From Blastococcus sp. TF02-09 (lineage in GTDB: Bacteria > Actinomycetota > Actinomycetes > Mycobacteriales > Geodermatophilaceae): 64,000 bases of DNA. The stretch lies in the NCBI RefSeq assembly GCF_003319105.1, contig NZ_QOHH01000003.1:186001-250000 (forward strand), written 5' to 3'. Under the pieces are notes generated by a model. That model ran no database searches and had not been told where the DNA came from. It worked only from the letters and a program-made list of their open reading frames with translations. This document shows, one piece after another, positions 45,427-54,772 of this stretch. A program made the position numbers and the translations under genes. Numbering within the stretch: the stretch's first letter is position 1; every line of letters starts with the position of its first letter.

Positions 45427-46848
45427 TCAGCCCAGCGCCCGCACCGCGGCGGCGAAGGCGGTGCCGCGGTGGCCGTAGTCGCGGTACACGTCCATGGACG
45501 CCGCGGCGGGCGCCAGCAGGACCGTGTCGCCCGGGCGCGCGAGCTCGCGCGCGGCGGCCACCACGCGCGCCGTCGTCGCCTCGGCCGTCACACCCGTCCC
45601 ATCCATCCCCTCATCGTCGCCGCTGGGCACCGTCACGACGGGGACCGTCGGGGCGTGTCGCGCCACAGCCGCGGCGATCTGCTCCCGGTCCCGCCCGAGC
45701 AGCACCACTCCGGCCAGCCGCGGCGCCACGGCCGCGACCAGCGGGTCGACGTCGGCGCCCTTGAGCAGGCCGCCGGCGATCCACACCACGCGCGGGTAGG
45801 ACGCCAGCGACGCCCCGGCGGCGTGCGGGTTGGTGGCCTTGCTGTCGTCGACCCAGTCCACGCCGTCGACGGTGGCCACCAGCACGTTGCGGTGGGCGCC
45901 CCCGCGGAAGCCGGCCAGCCCGCGGGCCACCGACGCGGCGGGCACGCCGGCCGCCCGCGCCAGGGCGGCGGCGGCCAGCGCGTTGACGGTGTTGTGCGGG
46001 CCGGGCACCTGCAGCAGCCCGGCCTCGAGCAGCACCTCCCCGGCGGGGGCCGCGGCGAACGCCCGGTCCACCAGGGCGCCGGACCGCACCCCCAGCTGGC
46101 CGGGCCCGGGCTCGCCGAGCGTGACCGTGACCGGGCGGGCGTGCGCGGCGACCAGCGCGGAGGCCACCGGGTCACCTGCGTCGGCGACGGCGACCGGGGC
46201 GCGCTCGAGGATCCGCGCCTTGGCGTCGCGGTAGGCGGCGAAGGAGCCGTGCCAGTCGGTGTGGTCGTCGGCGACGTTGAGCACCGCCGCGGCGGCCGGC
46301 GCCAGCGTCGAGGACCAGTGCAGCTGGAAGCTCGAGAGCTCGACGGCGACCGTGTCGAAGGTGGGCGTGCCGTCGGGGTCGCGGGCGGTGACGACCTCGA
46401 CCAGCGGCCGGCCGACGTTGCCCGCGGCCACCGCGCGCCGGCCGTCGGCCTGCAGGATGGCCTCCAGCATCGTCACCGTCGTCGTCTTGCCGTTGGTGCC
46501 GGTGACCGCGAGCCAGGGCGCCGGGACGCCGTCGGGCCCGGCGATGCGCAGCCGCCAGGCCAGCTCCGGCTCCCCCACCACCTCGATGCCGCGGCGCGCG
46601 GCGTCGGCCAGCAGCGGGGAGTCCGGGCGCCAGCCCGGCGAGGTGACCACCAGGCCGGTGCCCTCGGGCACCGCCGACAGCTCGCCCAGCCACGTCGCCC
46701 CCGCGGCGGTCAGCTCGGCGACCGCGGGGCGCTCGGCCGCGTCGGTGAGCAGCACGGAACTGCCGTGGTCGAGCAGCACCCGGGCCGCGGCGACGCCGGA
46801 CACGCCCAGCCCGGCGACCAGGACGGTCGCGTCGCGCAGGTCGGCCAT
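45427..46848 (-). CDS. murD: UDP-N-acetylmuramoyl-L-alanine--D-glutamate ligase
   Basis: A 473-residue Mur ligase adding D-Glu. The N-terminal LVAGLGVSGVAAARVLLDHG, the P-loop TGTNGKTTTVTML, AVELSSFQL, NVADDHTDWHGSFAAY and DDSKATNPHAAGASL identify it. ATG 46848 is 2 bp after the mraY stop. The C-terminal domain carries ELARPGDTVLLAPAAASMD. Cytosolic; the order mraY-murD-ftsW is conserved. Confidence 0.97.
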   Translation of the reverse strand: MADLRDATVLVAGLGVSGVAAARVLLDHGSSVLLTDAAERPAVAELTAAGATWLGELSAVPEGTGLVVTSPGWRPDSPLLADAARRGIEVVGEPELAWRLRIAGPDGVPAPWLAVTGTNGKTTTVTMLEAILQADGRRAVAAGNVGRPLVEVVTARDPDGTPTFDTVAVELSSFQLHWSSTLAPAAAAVLNVADDHTDWHGSFAAYRDAKARILERAPVAVADAGDPVASALVAAHARPVTVTLGEPGPGQLGVRSGALVDRAFAAAPAGEVLLEAGLLQVPGPHNTVNALAAAALARAAGVPAASVARGLAGFRGGAHRNVLVATVDGVDWVDDSKATNPHAAGASLASYPRVVWIAGGLLKGADVDPLVAAVAPRLAGVVLLGRDREQIAAAVARHAPTVPVVTVPSGDDEGMDGTGVTAEATTARVVAAARELARPGDTVLLAPAAASMDVYRDYGHRGTAFAAAVRALG

Positions 46849-46850
46849 CG

Positions 46851-47927
46851 TCAGAGCCCCGCGAAGGAGAGCCAGTCGGCGTAGAACAGCCCCAGCCCGA
46901 AGGCCACGGCCATGCCGGTGACCAGCCAGAAACGGACGATCACGGTGTTCTCGGTCCAGCCGGCCAGCTCGAAGTGGTGGTGCAGCGGGGCCATCCGGAA
47001 CACCCGGCGGCGGGTGGCGCGGAAGAACGCCACCTGGATGACCACCGAGAGCGTGACGGCGACGAACAACCCCCCGAGCACGATGAGCAGCAGCTCGGTG
47101 CGGGTCACGATGGCCAGCCCGGAGATGAGGCCGCCGAGGGCCAGCGAGCCGGTGTCGCCCATGAAGATCCGCGCCGGGCTGGTGTTCCACCACAGGAAGC
47201 CCAGGCAGGCACCCATGCCCGCCGCGGCGACCAGCGTGATGTCCAGCGGGTCGCGCACCTGGTAGCAGCCGTCGATCAGCTCGGTCGCGCAGTCGTGGGT
47301 GAACTGCCAGAACGAGATGACGATGTAGGACGCCAGCACCATGGCCGAGCTGCCGGCCGCCAGCCCGTCGAGCCCGTCGGTGAGGTTCACGGCGTTGGAG
47401 AACCCGGCGATGAACAGGTAGGCCAGGATCACGAAGCCGATCGAGCCGAGCGTCAGCGGTTCGATGTCGCGCACGTAGGAGACGACCGTGGACGCCGGGG
47501 TGAGCCCGTTGCTCGGGAAGTTGACGGCCAGGACGGCGAAGGTGACGCCCACGAGCAGCTGGCCGACGAGCTTGGCCGTCTTGTTCAGGCCCAGGCTGCG
47601 GCGGTGGCGGATCTTGAGGTAGTCGTCCAGGAAGCCGACGGTGCCCATGCCGACCATGAGGAACAGCAGCAGCAGGCCGGTGGCGCTGAAGCCCCAGCCC
47701 TCGTTGCCGATGAACGCCAGGTGGGCCACGAGGTACCCGACGACGGTGGCGCCGACGATCACCGTGCCGCCCATCGTGGGCGTGCCCTTCTTGGACAGGT
47801 GGCTCTCGGGTCCGTCGTCCCGGATCTCCTGGCCCATGCCCTGCCGCCGGAACAGGCGGATGGCCAGCGGGGTGAGCAGGATCGACACGATCAGGCCGAC
47901 GGCCACCGCGATGAGGACGCTCCTCAC
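46851..47927 (-). CDS. mraY: Phospho-N-acetylmuramoyl-pentapeptide transferase
   Basis: A 358-residue, ten-helix membrane enzyme that attaches phospho-MurNAc-pentapeptide to undecaprenyl phosphate, making lipid I. It shows the DDYLKIRHRRSLGL motif, NLTDGLDGLAAG with the catalytic Asp, FMGDTGSLALGG, and the His-rich loop MAPLHHHFELAGW. GTG 47927 overlaps the murF stop. It is the target of tunicamycin-like nucleosides. Confidence 0.98.
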   Translation of the reverse strand: MRSVLIAVAVGLIVSILLTPLAIRLFRRQGMGQEIRDDGPESHLSKKGTPTMGGTVIVGATVVGYLVAHLAFIGNEGWGFSATGLLLLFLMVGMGTVGFLDDYLKIRHRRSLGLNKTAKLVGQLLVGVTFAVLAVNFPSNGLTPASTVVSYVRDIEPLTLGSIGFVILAYLFIAGFSNAVNLTDGLDGLAAGSSAMVLASYIVISFWQFTHDCATELIDGCYQVRDPLDITLVAAAGMGACLGFLWWNTSPARIFMGDTGSLALGGLISGLAIVTRTELLLIVLGGLFVAVTLSVVIQVAFFRATRRRVFRMAPLHHHFELAGWTENTVIVRFWLVTGMAVAFGLGLFYADWLSFAGL

Positions 47928-49321
47928 CGCTGGGTCCCCTCGTCGAGCAGGTCGGCGGCGAGCAGCTCCAGGGCGTAGGCCCGGCTGGCCTTCACGAGGA
48001 CGACGTCCCCGGGGCGCAGCACCTCCGACATCAGCTGGCGGGCAGCGGCCCGGTCCGGCACGAGCACCGACTCCTCTCCTCGACGACGCCCGGCTGCGGC
48101 CGCTCCGTCGGCTATGCCTACCGCATCGGACCCCACGGCCACGACGAGGTCGATCCCGGCCGCCGCCGCGTCGCGGCCCAGCCGTTCGTGCTCGGCGTCC
48201 GCGTCGGGCCCCAGCTCGGCCATGGCGCCGAGCACCGCGATCCGGCGCTCGGCGGGCATGCCGGCGAGCGCGGCCAGGGCGGCGCGCATGGACTCCGGGT
48301 TGGCGTTGTAGGCGTCGTTGACCACGGTGACGCCGTCGGCGCGCCGGGTGACCTCCATGCGCCAGCGGCTGAGCGCGCCGGCCTCCGACAGGGCGGCGGC
48401 GACGTCGGCCGGCGCCATGCCTGCGGCGATCGCGGCCGCGGCGGCCGACAGCGCGTTGGCCACCTGGTGCTCGCCGACCACGCGCAGCGCGACGGGGTGC
48501 TCCTCGCCGGCGGCGACCAGGGTGAACCGGGCGCGGGCGGACTCGTCGAGCACGACGTCGGTGGCCCGCACGTCGGCGTCCGCACCCCGGCCGGTGGTCA
48601 CGACGCGGGCCCGGGTGCGCGGGGCCATGCCCAGCACGCGCGGGTCGTCGGCGTTGAGCACGGCGGTGCCGTCCTCCGGGAGGGCCTCGACGAGCTCGCC
48701 CTTGGCCTGCGCGATGACCTCGGCGCTGCCGAATTCGCCCAGGTGCGCGGAGCCGACGTTGAGCACGATGCCGATCTGCGGGCGGGCGACGGCGCAGAGC
48801 CGGGCGATGTGGCCGATGCCCCGGGCGCCCATCTCCAGCACCAGGTGCTCGGTGTCCTCGTCGGCGGAGAGCACGGTCAGCGGGAGGCCGATGTCGTTGT
48901 TGTGGGACCCGGGCGGGCTCACCGTGGGCCCGGCGGCGGCGAGCACCTGACCGAGGAGGTCCTTGGTGGAGGTCTTGCCCGACGAGCCGGTGAGGGCCAG
49001 GGTGCGCAGGCCGCCGGCGGTGAGCCGGGCGTGCACGCCGGCGGCGAGCCGGCCCAGGGCCGTCACGGGGTCGTCTACGACCACGCAGGGCAGCGCGGCG
49101 TCGGGGCGCGCGCAGAGCGCGCCGACCGCGCCGGCGGCGGCCGCGGCGGCGAGGAAGTCGTGCCCGTCCACCCGCTCCCCCGCGACGGCGACGAACAGGT
49201 CGCCGGGGCCGACGGCGCGCGAGTCGAGGGTGACCGCGCCGGAGACGGTGGTGCCGGGGTTGCCGCCGGTGAGCGTCCCCCCGGTCAGCTCGGCCACCTC
49301 GGCCAGCGTCAGACCGATCAT
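47924..49321 (-). CDS. murF: UDP-N-acetylmuramoyl-tripeptide--D-alanyl-D-alanine ligase
   Basis: A 465-residue Mur ligase adding D-Ala-D-Ala. It has VTLDSRAVGPGDLFVAVAGE at the N-terminus, the P-loop TGSSGKTSTKDL, ENMGA-type LEMGARGIGHIA, NVGSAHLGEFGS and NDAYNANPESMRAAL. ATG 49321 overlaps the murE stop as ATGA. Open sequence upstream in this frame shadows murE. The length is normal. Confidence 0.97.
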   Translation of the reverse strand: MIGLTLAEVAELTGGTLTGGNPGTTVSGAVTLDSRAVGPGDLFVAVAGERVDGHDFLAAAAAAGAVGALCARPDAALPCVVVDDPVTALGRLAAGVHARLTAGGLRTLALTGSSGKTSTKDLLGQVLAAAGPTVSPPGSHNNDIGLPLTVLSADEDTEHLVLEMGARGIGHIARLCAVARPQIGIVLNVGSAHLGEFGSAEVIAQAKGELVEALPEDGTAVLNADDPRVLGMAPRTRARVVTTGRGADADVRATDVVLDESARARFTLVAAGEEHPVALRVVGEHQVANALSAAAAAIAAGMAPADVAAALSEAGALSRWRMEVTRRADGVTVVNDAYNANPESMRAALAALAGMPAERRIAVLGAMAELGPDADAEHERLGRDAAAAGIDLVVAVGSDAVGIADGAAAAGRRRGEESVLVPDRAAARQLMSEVLRPGDVVLVKASRAYALELLAADLLDEGTQR

Positions 49322-50886
49322 GCGGGCCGCTCCGTCGAGCTCAGGACCTCGCGGAGGACCGCGCGGTCGTCGAAGGGGTGCACCGTGCCGGCGACGTCCT
49401 GGCCGGTCTCGTGCCCCTTGCCGGCGACCAGGACGGTGTCGCCGGGCCGGGCCAGCCGCACGGCCGCCTCGATCGCCGCGCGCCGGTCGCCGATCTCCAG
49501 CACCTCGGCCCGCCGGCCCTCGGGCACGTCGAGCACGCCGGCGAGCATGGCCGCGCGGATCGTGGCCGGGTCCTCCGACCGCGGGTTGTCGTCGGTGACC
49601 ACGAGCACGTCGCTGCCCGCGGCCGCCGCCGCGCCCATGGCGGCCCGCTTGCCGGGGTCGCGGTCGCCTCCGCAGCCCAGCACCGTGATCAGCCGCCCGG
49701 ACGACGTCGTCCGCAGCGCGCCGAGCGCGGTGGCGACCGCGTCGGGCGTGTGCGCGTAGTCGACCGCGGCGACGAACGGCTGGCCGACCTCGACCGGCTC
49801 CATCCGCCCGGGGACCACCGTCGTGGCCACGCCCTCGAGCGCGGCGTCCACCGGTACGCCGACGGCGTCGAGCAGGGCGACGGCGAGCACCGCGTTGGCC
49901 ACGTTGAACCGGCCCGGCAGCCGCACGCTCCCCTGCCGGCGCAGCCCCCCCGGGCCGTGCAGCACGAAGGTGGAGCCGCCGTCGGGGCCCGCGGCGATGT
50001 CGGTCGCCCACCAGTCCGCCTCGGCCCCGTCGATGGACACCGTGGCCGGCCGCGGCCGCCCGGGCCGGTCGACCAGTCGCCGGCCGTGCTCGTCGTCGGC
50101 GACGACGACCTCGGCGGCCGCGCGCCCGTCGAACAGCAGCGCCTTGGCCTGGAAGTACTCCTCCAGGTCACCGTGGAAGTCCAGGTGGTCCCGGCCCAGG
50201 TTGGTGAAGCCGGCGGCGGCGAAGCGGACGGCGCCCACCCGGCCCAGCACCAGCGCGTGGCTGGAGACCTCCATGACCACGGTGGTCACGCCGGTCTCGG
50301 CCATGGCGGCGAGGAGGGCGTGCACCGCGGGCGCCTCGGGCGTGGTCCGCTCGCTGGGGATGGCGGTCACCGTGCCGTCGGTGGCCCGGGTCCGCGTCTG
50401 CACGGTGCCGATGAGGCCGGAGGCCTGCCCGGCGGCGGCGAGGCCCGCCTCGACGAGGTAGCTGGTCGTGGTCTTGCCGTTGGTGCCGGTGATCCCGATG
50501 ACCCGGAGCCGCTCGCTGGGCCGGCCGTACACGCGGTCGGCGACCTCGCCCAGCACCGCGCGGGGGTCGTCCACCACGCAGACCGACAGCCCGGTCGCGG
50601 CGGCGTCCGCGGCCCCGGTGGGATCGGTGAGGACGGCGACGGCGCCGCGCTCGACCGCCTCGCCGACGTACCGGACACCGTGGGTGCGGGCGCCGGGCAG
50701 CGCGGCGTAGAGGTCACCCGGGCGGACCTCGCCCGAGGCCAGGGTGAGCCCGGTGACGAGGACCTCGGGGGTGCCCTCGGCCGGCCGGCCGACGAGATCG
50801 GCGAGCGCGGACAGCGGCACGGGGCGCGGGTCGCGTGGCCGGCTCCCCGAGGGCCGGGGGGCGGACCCGGCGTCGGTCGGGGTCAC
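49318..50886 (-). CDS. murE: UDP-MurNAc-L-Ala-D-Glu--2,6-diaminopimelate ligase
   Basis: A 522-residue Mur ligase. GTNGKTTTSYLVEAG is the ATP loop, TTPEAPAVHALLAAM and NLGRDHLDFHGDLEEYF are family stretches, and DDNPRSEDP is the motif of meso-diaminopimelate-specific MurE, so the wall should be meso-DAP type. GTG 50886 is preferred over GTG 50910: it has GGAG 5 nt upstream and a TAGATT -10 element 8 nt upstream. It follows a hairpin downstream of ftsI. Confidence 0.96.
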   Translation of the reverse strand: MTPTDAGSAPRPSGSRPRDPRPVPLSALADLVGRPAEGTPEVLVTGLTLASGEVRPGDLYAALPGARTHGVRYVGEAVERGAVAVLTDPTGAADAAATGLSVCVVDDPRAVLGEVADRVYGRPSERLRVIGITGTNGKTTTSYLVEAGLAAAGQASGLIGTVQTRTRATDGTVTAIPSERTTPEAPAVHALLAAMAETGVTTVVMEVSSHALVLGRVGAVRFAAAGFTNLGRDHLDFHGDLEEYFQAKALLFDGRAAAEVVVADDEHGRRLVDRPGRPRPATVSIDGAEADWWATDIAAGPDGGSTFVLHGPGGLRRQGSVRLPGRFNVANAVLAVALLDAVGVPVDAALEGVATTVVPGRMEPVEVGQPFVAAVDYAHTPDAVATALGALRTTSSGRLITVLGCGGDRDPGKRAAMGAAAAAGSDVLVVTDDNPRSEDPATIRAAMLAGVLDVPEGRRAEVLEIGDRRAAIEAAVRLARPGDTVLVAGKGHETGQDVAGTVHPFDDRAVLREVLSSTERPA

Positions 50887-50894
50887 GGGGCTCC

Positions 50895-50900
50895 AATCTA
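50895..50900 (-). promoter_or_regulatory. Candidate -10 of an internal murE promoter
   Basis: TAGATT on the minus strand fits TANNNT and lies 8 nt before GTG 50886. The same 8 nt contain GGAG, so either leaderless or ordinary initiation is possible. It follows a hairpin, as if a second transcription unit of the dcw cluster begins here. Confidence 0.4.
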
Positions 50901-50957
50901 CCGGCGGCACCCCCCCGGCCCGCGGGACGCCACGATCATGGGCGCGGCCGGTACCGG

Positions 50958-50981
50958 CCCGTGGCAGGGTCCGGCCACGGG
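50958..50981. terminator. Hairpin between ftsI and murE
   Basis: CCCGTGGC (50958-50965) and GCCACGGG (50974-50981) form a perfect 8 bp stem with an 8 nt loop, 20-43 bp after the ftsI stop. A perfect 14 bp palindrome, GGCCGGTACCGGCC, lies just beside it (50946-50959) and would compete for pairing. Both occur in the only sizeable gap between ftsI and ftsQ. Confidence 0.6.
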
Positions 50982-51000
50982 CTCGCGGGCGGGAGGGTCC

Positions 51001-52848
51001 TTATCCGCCGAGGCGGAAGTCGGGTCGGGGGGTGCCCGAGGGGACGATGCCGTCGGCGGTGAGCGCGTACCGGAGGATGTCGGCGAACACCGGTGCGGCC
51101 ACCTGGCCGCCCTCGGCGGAGCTGGTGGGGCGCTCCAGGTCGACGGCGACGACGTACTGCGGGTCGTCGGCGGGCGCGAAGCCCACGAAGGTGGTCACGT
51201 AGCCCCCGCCGTCGTAACGGCCGGTCTCGGGGTTGGCGCGCTGGGCGGTCCCGGTCTTGCCCGCGACGCGGAACCCGTCGATCTCCCCCAGCGGCGCGGT
51301 GCCGCCGGGGCCGACGACGGCCTCGAGCATGTAGGCCAGCGAGTCGGCGGTGTCCTCGCTGATCACCCGCGTGGACGCCGGCTCGTCCGTCGGGCGCACC
51401 GTCCCGTCCGGGGAGGTGACCGAGCGGACGATGCGGGGCTCGACGCGCACCCCGCCGTTGGCGATGGTCTGGAAGACCGAGGCCATCTGGAGGGTCGTCA
51501 CCGAGACGCCCTGGCCGATGGCGATGTTCGCGGCCCGGATGCGGCTCCAGTCCGCCGAGTCCTGGAGGATGCCGGCGCTCTCGCCGGGCAGCTCGATGCC
51601 GGTCTCGCTGCCGATGCCGAAGGCGCGCAGGTACTCCTCGAGCTTCTCGTCACCGACCTCGCGGGCCAGCATGATCGTGCCGACGTTGCTGGACTTGGCG
51701 AGGATGCCGGTGACCGTCCAGTCGATCGGCGCGTGGTCGTGGGCGTCGGTGACGACCCGGTCGCCGGCCTGGATGTGCCCGTTGACCTCCAGCACGCGGT
51801 CCGGCGTCGCCTTGCCCTCCTCGACGGCGGCGGCCAGGGTGATCGCCTTCATCACCGAGCCGGGCTCGAAGACGCTGGAGACGATGGGGTTGCCGAGGAG
51901 GTCCGGGTCGGTCTCGGAGTACCGGCCGGGGTCGTACCCCGGGCAGGAGCCCATGGCCACGACCTCGCTGGTCTTCACGTCCAGCACGACGGCCGACGCC
52001 CGCGTCGTCGCCCCGTCGGTGCACGCCTGGCCGAGGCGCTGCTCGGTCACGTACTGCAGGTCCTGGTCGACGGTGAGGGTGACGTCGCTGCCGTCGGTGG
52101 CCGGCACGGCCTCGTCGATGCCGCGGGAGGGGATCGGGTTGCCCCCGCTGCCCACCTCGACCCGGCGGGTGCCGGGCGTGCCGGCGAGCACGTCCTCGAA
52201 GGTCTGCTCGATCCCGGCCAGCCCCTCCCCCTCGCGGCCCACGAAGCCGACGACCTGGCCGCCGACCGCTCCGGTCGGGTAGAGCCGCACGGGGTCGTCG
52301 ACGAGGACGATGCCCGGCAGCTCGAGCTCCTCGACGGCGTCGGCGGTCTCCGGCGGCACCTGGCTCGCCAGCACGACGTAGCGGCCGTCGGCCGACAGCT
52401 TCTCGGTGAGCTCGCGGACCGGCACGTCCAGCACCGTGGTCAGCGCCAGGGCGGTCCGCGCCGGGTCGCCGACCACGGTCGGGTCCGCGGTGACGCGGGA
52501 GGCGTCCACGGTGTAGGCGAACGGCCGGCCCTCCCGGTCCTGCACCTCGCCGCGGATCGCCTCGATCGGGAAGGTGCGCAGCCGGTCCTGCGAGGCTGCG
52601 TTGGCGTACGCCGCGCCGTCCACGCCCTGCACCACGGCCAGCCGGCCGATGACGACCACGAGCAGGGTGATCAGCAGGATCAGGCCGACCCGGTTGCGCC
52701 GGGTCCGCTGGGCCAGGGTCAGCCCCGCTCCCCCGCTGCGCCGGCCGCCCGGGGGCCGGCGCGAGGTGAAGGGACCCGGACCGGAGCGCGGCAGCGGCCG
52801 GCCTCCGCTGCGGGAACTCCCGCCGGGGCCGCGGACGGTTCCCGCCAC
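51001..52848 (-). CDS. ftsI: Septal transpeptidase FtsI (penicillin-binding protein 3)
   Basis: A 615-residue class B PBP. A basic, Pro/Gly-rich cytosolic start (about 1-53) precedes one helix (GLILLITLLVVVIGRLAVV). The dimerisation domain (about 90-250) contains IRGEVQDREGRPFAY. The transpeptidase has the three active-site motifs: SVMK in FEPGSVMKAITL, SSN in LAKSSNVGTIML and KTG in AGKTGTAQRA. It crosslinks septal wall and is the partner of FtsW. GTG 52848 is 2 bp after the ftsL stop. Confidence 0.97.
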   Translation of the reverse strand: MAGTVRGPGGSSRSGGRPLPRSGPGPFTSRRPPGGRRSGGAGLTLAQRTRRNRVGLILLITLLVVVIGRLAVVQGVDGAAYANAASQDRLRTFPIEAIRGEVQDREGRPFAYTVDASRVTADPTVVGDPARTALALTTVLDVPVRELTEKLSADGRYVVLASQVPPETADAVEELELPGIVLVDDPVRLYPTGAVGGQVVGFVGREGEGLAGIEQTFEDVLAGTPGTRRVEVGSGGNPIPSRGIDEAVPATDGSDVTLTVDQDLQYVTEQRLGQACTDGATTRASAVVLDVKTSEVVAMGSCPGYDPGRYSETDPDLLGNPIVSSVFEPGSVMKAITLAAAVEEGKATPDRVLEVNGHIQAGDRVVTDAHDHAPIDWTVTGILAKSSNVGTIMLAREVGDEKLEEYLRAFGIGSETGIELPGESAGILQDSADWSRIRAANIAIGQGVSVTTLQMASVFQTIANGGVRVEPRIVRSVTSPDGTVRPTDEPASTRVISEDTADSLAYMLEAVVGPGGTAPLGEIDGFRVAGKTGTAQRANPETGRYDGGGYVTTFVGFAPADDPQYVVAVDLERPTSSAEGGQVAAPVFADILRYALTADGIVPSGTPRPDFRLGG

Positions 52849-52850
52849 GG

Positions 52851-53354
52851 TCAGTTGCCTCCCGCGGGATGCTCCGCCGGTGCCGGAGGCGCCTCGGCGG
52901 GCGCCGGCTCGCCGCGGAGCACGGGGGCGCCCTCGGGGTCGAGGACCAGGTAGGCGGCCGCGCCCGAGGGCACCAGCCCGGCGGCGACGGCGGCCTGCGC
53001 GATCGCGGCGGGGGTGTTGCCGTCGACCACCTGGCGCTCGAGGCGCTGCACGTCCTGCGCCCGCTGGGCGTTCTCCGCGCGCAGCCGCGTGGCCTCCAGC
53101 GAGTCGACCGCGATCGCGGTGTTGAGCACGAGCAGGCCGAGGGTGGTGCCGGCCAGCAGTGCGACGACGAGCAGCACGAACGGCGCCCGGCGGGAGCGCA
53201 GGGCGGTACGGGCGCTGCGGCGGGGACGGGGCGCGGGGGCGGCGACCACGCTCAGCTGCGGCCGCGGGGACCGCGGGGCCGTCCGCGTGGGGACGGCCCG
53301 GGCGGACGACGTCCGCTGGCCGAGGGGGACGCGGGCGGTGGCACGGCTGCTCAT
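52851..53354 (-). CDS. ftsL: FtsL-like septum formation protein
   Basis: A 167-residue bitopic protein with a basic cytosolic part (about 1-56), one helix ([22 protein letters not shown]), a short coiled coil with leucine-spaced heptads (about 82-112) and an Ala/Pro/Glu-rich external tail. Sequence conservation in FtsL is low, so the call rests on topology and its place between rsmH and ftsI. ATG 53354 overlaps the rsmH stop as ATGA. Confidence 0.85.
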   Translation of the reverse strand: MSSRATARVPLGQRTSSARAVPTRTAPRSPRPQLSVVAAPAPRPRRSARTALRSRRAPFVLLVVALLAGTTLGLLVLNTAIAVDSLEATRLRAENAQRAQDVQRLERQVVDGNTPAAIAQAAVAAGLVPSGAAAYLVLDPEGAPVLRGEPAPAEAPPAPAEHPAGGN

Positions 53355-54346
53355 GCGGCCCTCCGGATGCGCTCGGCCGCGCGGACGCGGGCCGAGGCCG
53401 CGCGGGGGTTGACGGTCAGCTCGGCGTCGGACGCGGCCTCGCCGCCCCGGGTGAGGAGCCGGAGCACGGGGCCGTGCTCCGGCAGGGGCACGGGCATGCC
53501 CTGGGGCGTGGAGTCGGTCGCGCCCTCGGCCAGCGTCTGCTTGACGATGCGGTCCTCGAGGGAGTGGAAGGTGATGACGGCGATGCGCCCGCCGACCGCG
53601 AGCGCCTCGATCGCCGCGGGCAGCGCGCGCTCCAGCACACCCAGCTCGTCGTTGACCTCGATGCGCAGCGCCTGGAAGGTCCGCTTGGCCGGGTGGCCGC
53701 CGGTGCGGCGGGTGGCGGCCGGGATGGACTCGCGCACCAGGTCCGCGAGCCGCCCGGTGGAGGTGAAGGGCTCGCGGGCGCGCTCGCGGTCGATGGCCGC
53801 GGCGATGCGGGAGGCGAAGCGCTCCTCGCCGTAGACCCGGAGCACCCGCGCCAGCTCCTTGGCCGGGTAGGTGTTCACGATCTCCGCGGCGGTGCGCCCG
53901 GTGTGCGGGTCCATCCGCATGTCCAGCGGGGCGTCGGCGGAGTAGCTGAAGCCGCGGTCGGGCCGGTCCAGCTGCAGCGAGGAGACGCCCAGGTCGAACA
54001 GCACCGCCTGCACCTCGGCGATGCCGAGGCGGTCGAGGACGTCGGGCAGCTCGTCGAAGACGGCGGGGACCAGGGTGACGCGGTCGGTGTGGCCGGCGGC
54101 CTCGATGCGGCGGGCGGCCTCGGCGCGGGCGTCGGGATCGCGGTCCAGGCCGACGAGGCGGAGGCCGGGGTGGGCGTCGAGCAGCGCCAGCGAGTGGCCG
54201 GCCAGGCCGAGGGTGGCGTCGACGAGGACGGCGCCGGGCGCGGCGCAGGCGGGGCCGAGGAGCTCGGTCACCCGCTCCAGCAGGACGGGCACGTGCACCG
54301 GGGCCCCGGGCGCGCCGGGCGCCTCGGTCGGTCCGGTGCTGCTCAT
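53351..54346 (-). CDS. rsmH: 16S rRNA (cytosine-1402-N4) methyltransferase
   Basis: A 331-residue SAM-dependent enzyme methylating N4 of C1402 in the ribosomal P site. It has [13 protein letters not shown], the SAM loop [44 protein letters not shown] and [16 protein letters not shown] 54346 has GAGAGG about 8 nt upstream; an open frame continues upstream to 54631, but that extra part is low-complexity Pro/Arg and is not expected in the family. Confidence 0.97.
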   Translation of the reverse strand: MSSTGPTEAPGAPGAPVHVPVLLERVTELLGPACAAPGAVLVDATLGLAGHSLALLDAHPGLRLVGLDRDPDARAEAARRIEAAGHTDRVTLVPAVFDELPDVLDRLGIAEVQAVLFDLGVSSLQLDRPDRGFSYSADAPLDMRMDPHTGRTAAEIVNTYPAKELARVLRVYGEERFASRIAAAIDRERAREPFTSTGRLADLVRESIPAATRRTGGHPAKRTFQALRIEVNDELGVLERALPAAIEALAVGGRIAVITFHSLEDRIVKQTLAEGATDSTPQGMPVPLPEHGPVLRLLTRGGEAASDAELTVNPRAASARVRAAERIRRAA

Positions 54347-54772
54347 CGTCGACTGCCTCTCGGGTTCCGGTGGAGCGCCTGCGATGGTGCCGCGCCCCGG
54401 GGCGCGGCGGCAGGAGGTGCCGCCGCTGCTGAGGGGGGCCGGACGGATGGGACGCGTCGGGTGGATGGGGCGGGAGCGGGCGGGGTGGGGCGCGGTGGGG
54501 ACCGTGGAGCGGAGTGGGGAGCCGGCCCGCGGGGCGCCCGCCTGGCGTCGGGGAAGAGCGTCAGGTGGTGCCCCGCGGGGCCGGGAGGTCGCCGGGACCG
54601 GCTCGCCGGGGAGGGCGGTCCGGTGTCGCACGCGGTCCGGTGCGGATCGACGAGGAGCGGGGACCCAGCAGCGGGGAAGGCGGCTGGGGCTCCGACCCGG
54701 TCGAGCCGCGGGGAAGGCGGCTCGTTCGGGGCTCTCGGGGACCCGGGTGGGGGCCGGTGGAGGCGACCGGGA
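54347..54772 (-). other. C-rich, G-poor leader between mraZ and rsmH (426 bp)
   Basis: I find no convincing gene here. The minus-strand transcript is strikingly asymmetric: over 54441-54520 it is about 64% C and 15% G, and similar skew extends to about 54540. Open frames across it are low-complexity Pro/Arg/Ser. Such C>G RNA is what Rho-binding (rut) regions look like, so a Rho-dependent control point between mraZ and the rest of the cluster is possible. Confidence 0.5.

Noticed and set aside
49378-52953. 1191-codon open frame opposite ftsI and murE
   Set aside because: Crosses two genuine genes on the other strand and has only low-complexity sequence.
53351-54631. RsmH with a 95-residue N-terminal extension
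   Set aside because: The extension is Pro/Arg low complexity, and ATG 54346 has a ribosome binding site and matches the family start.
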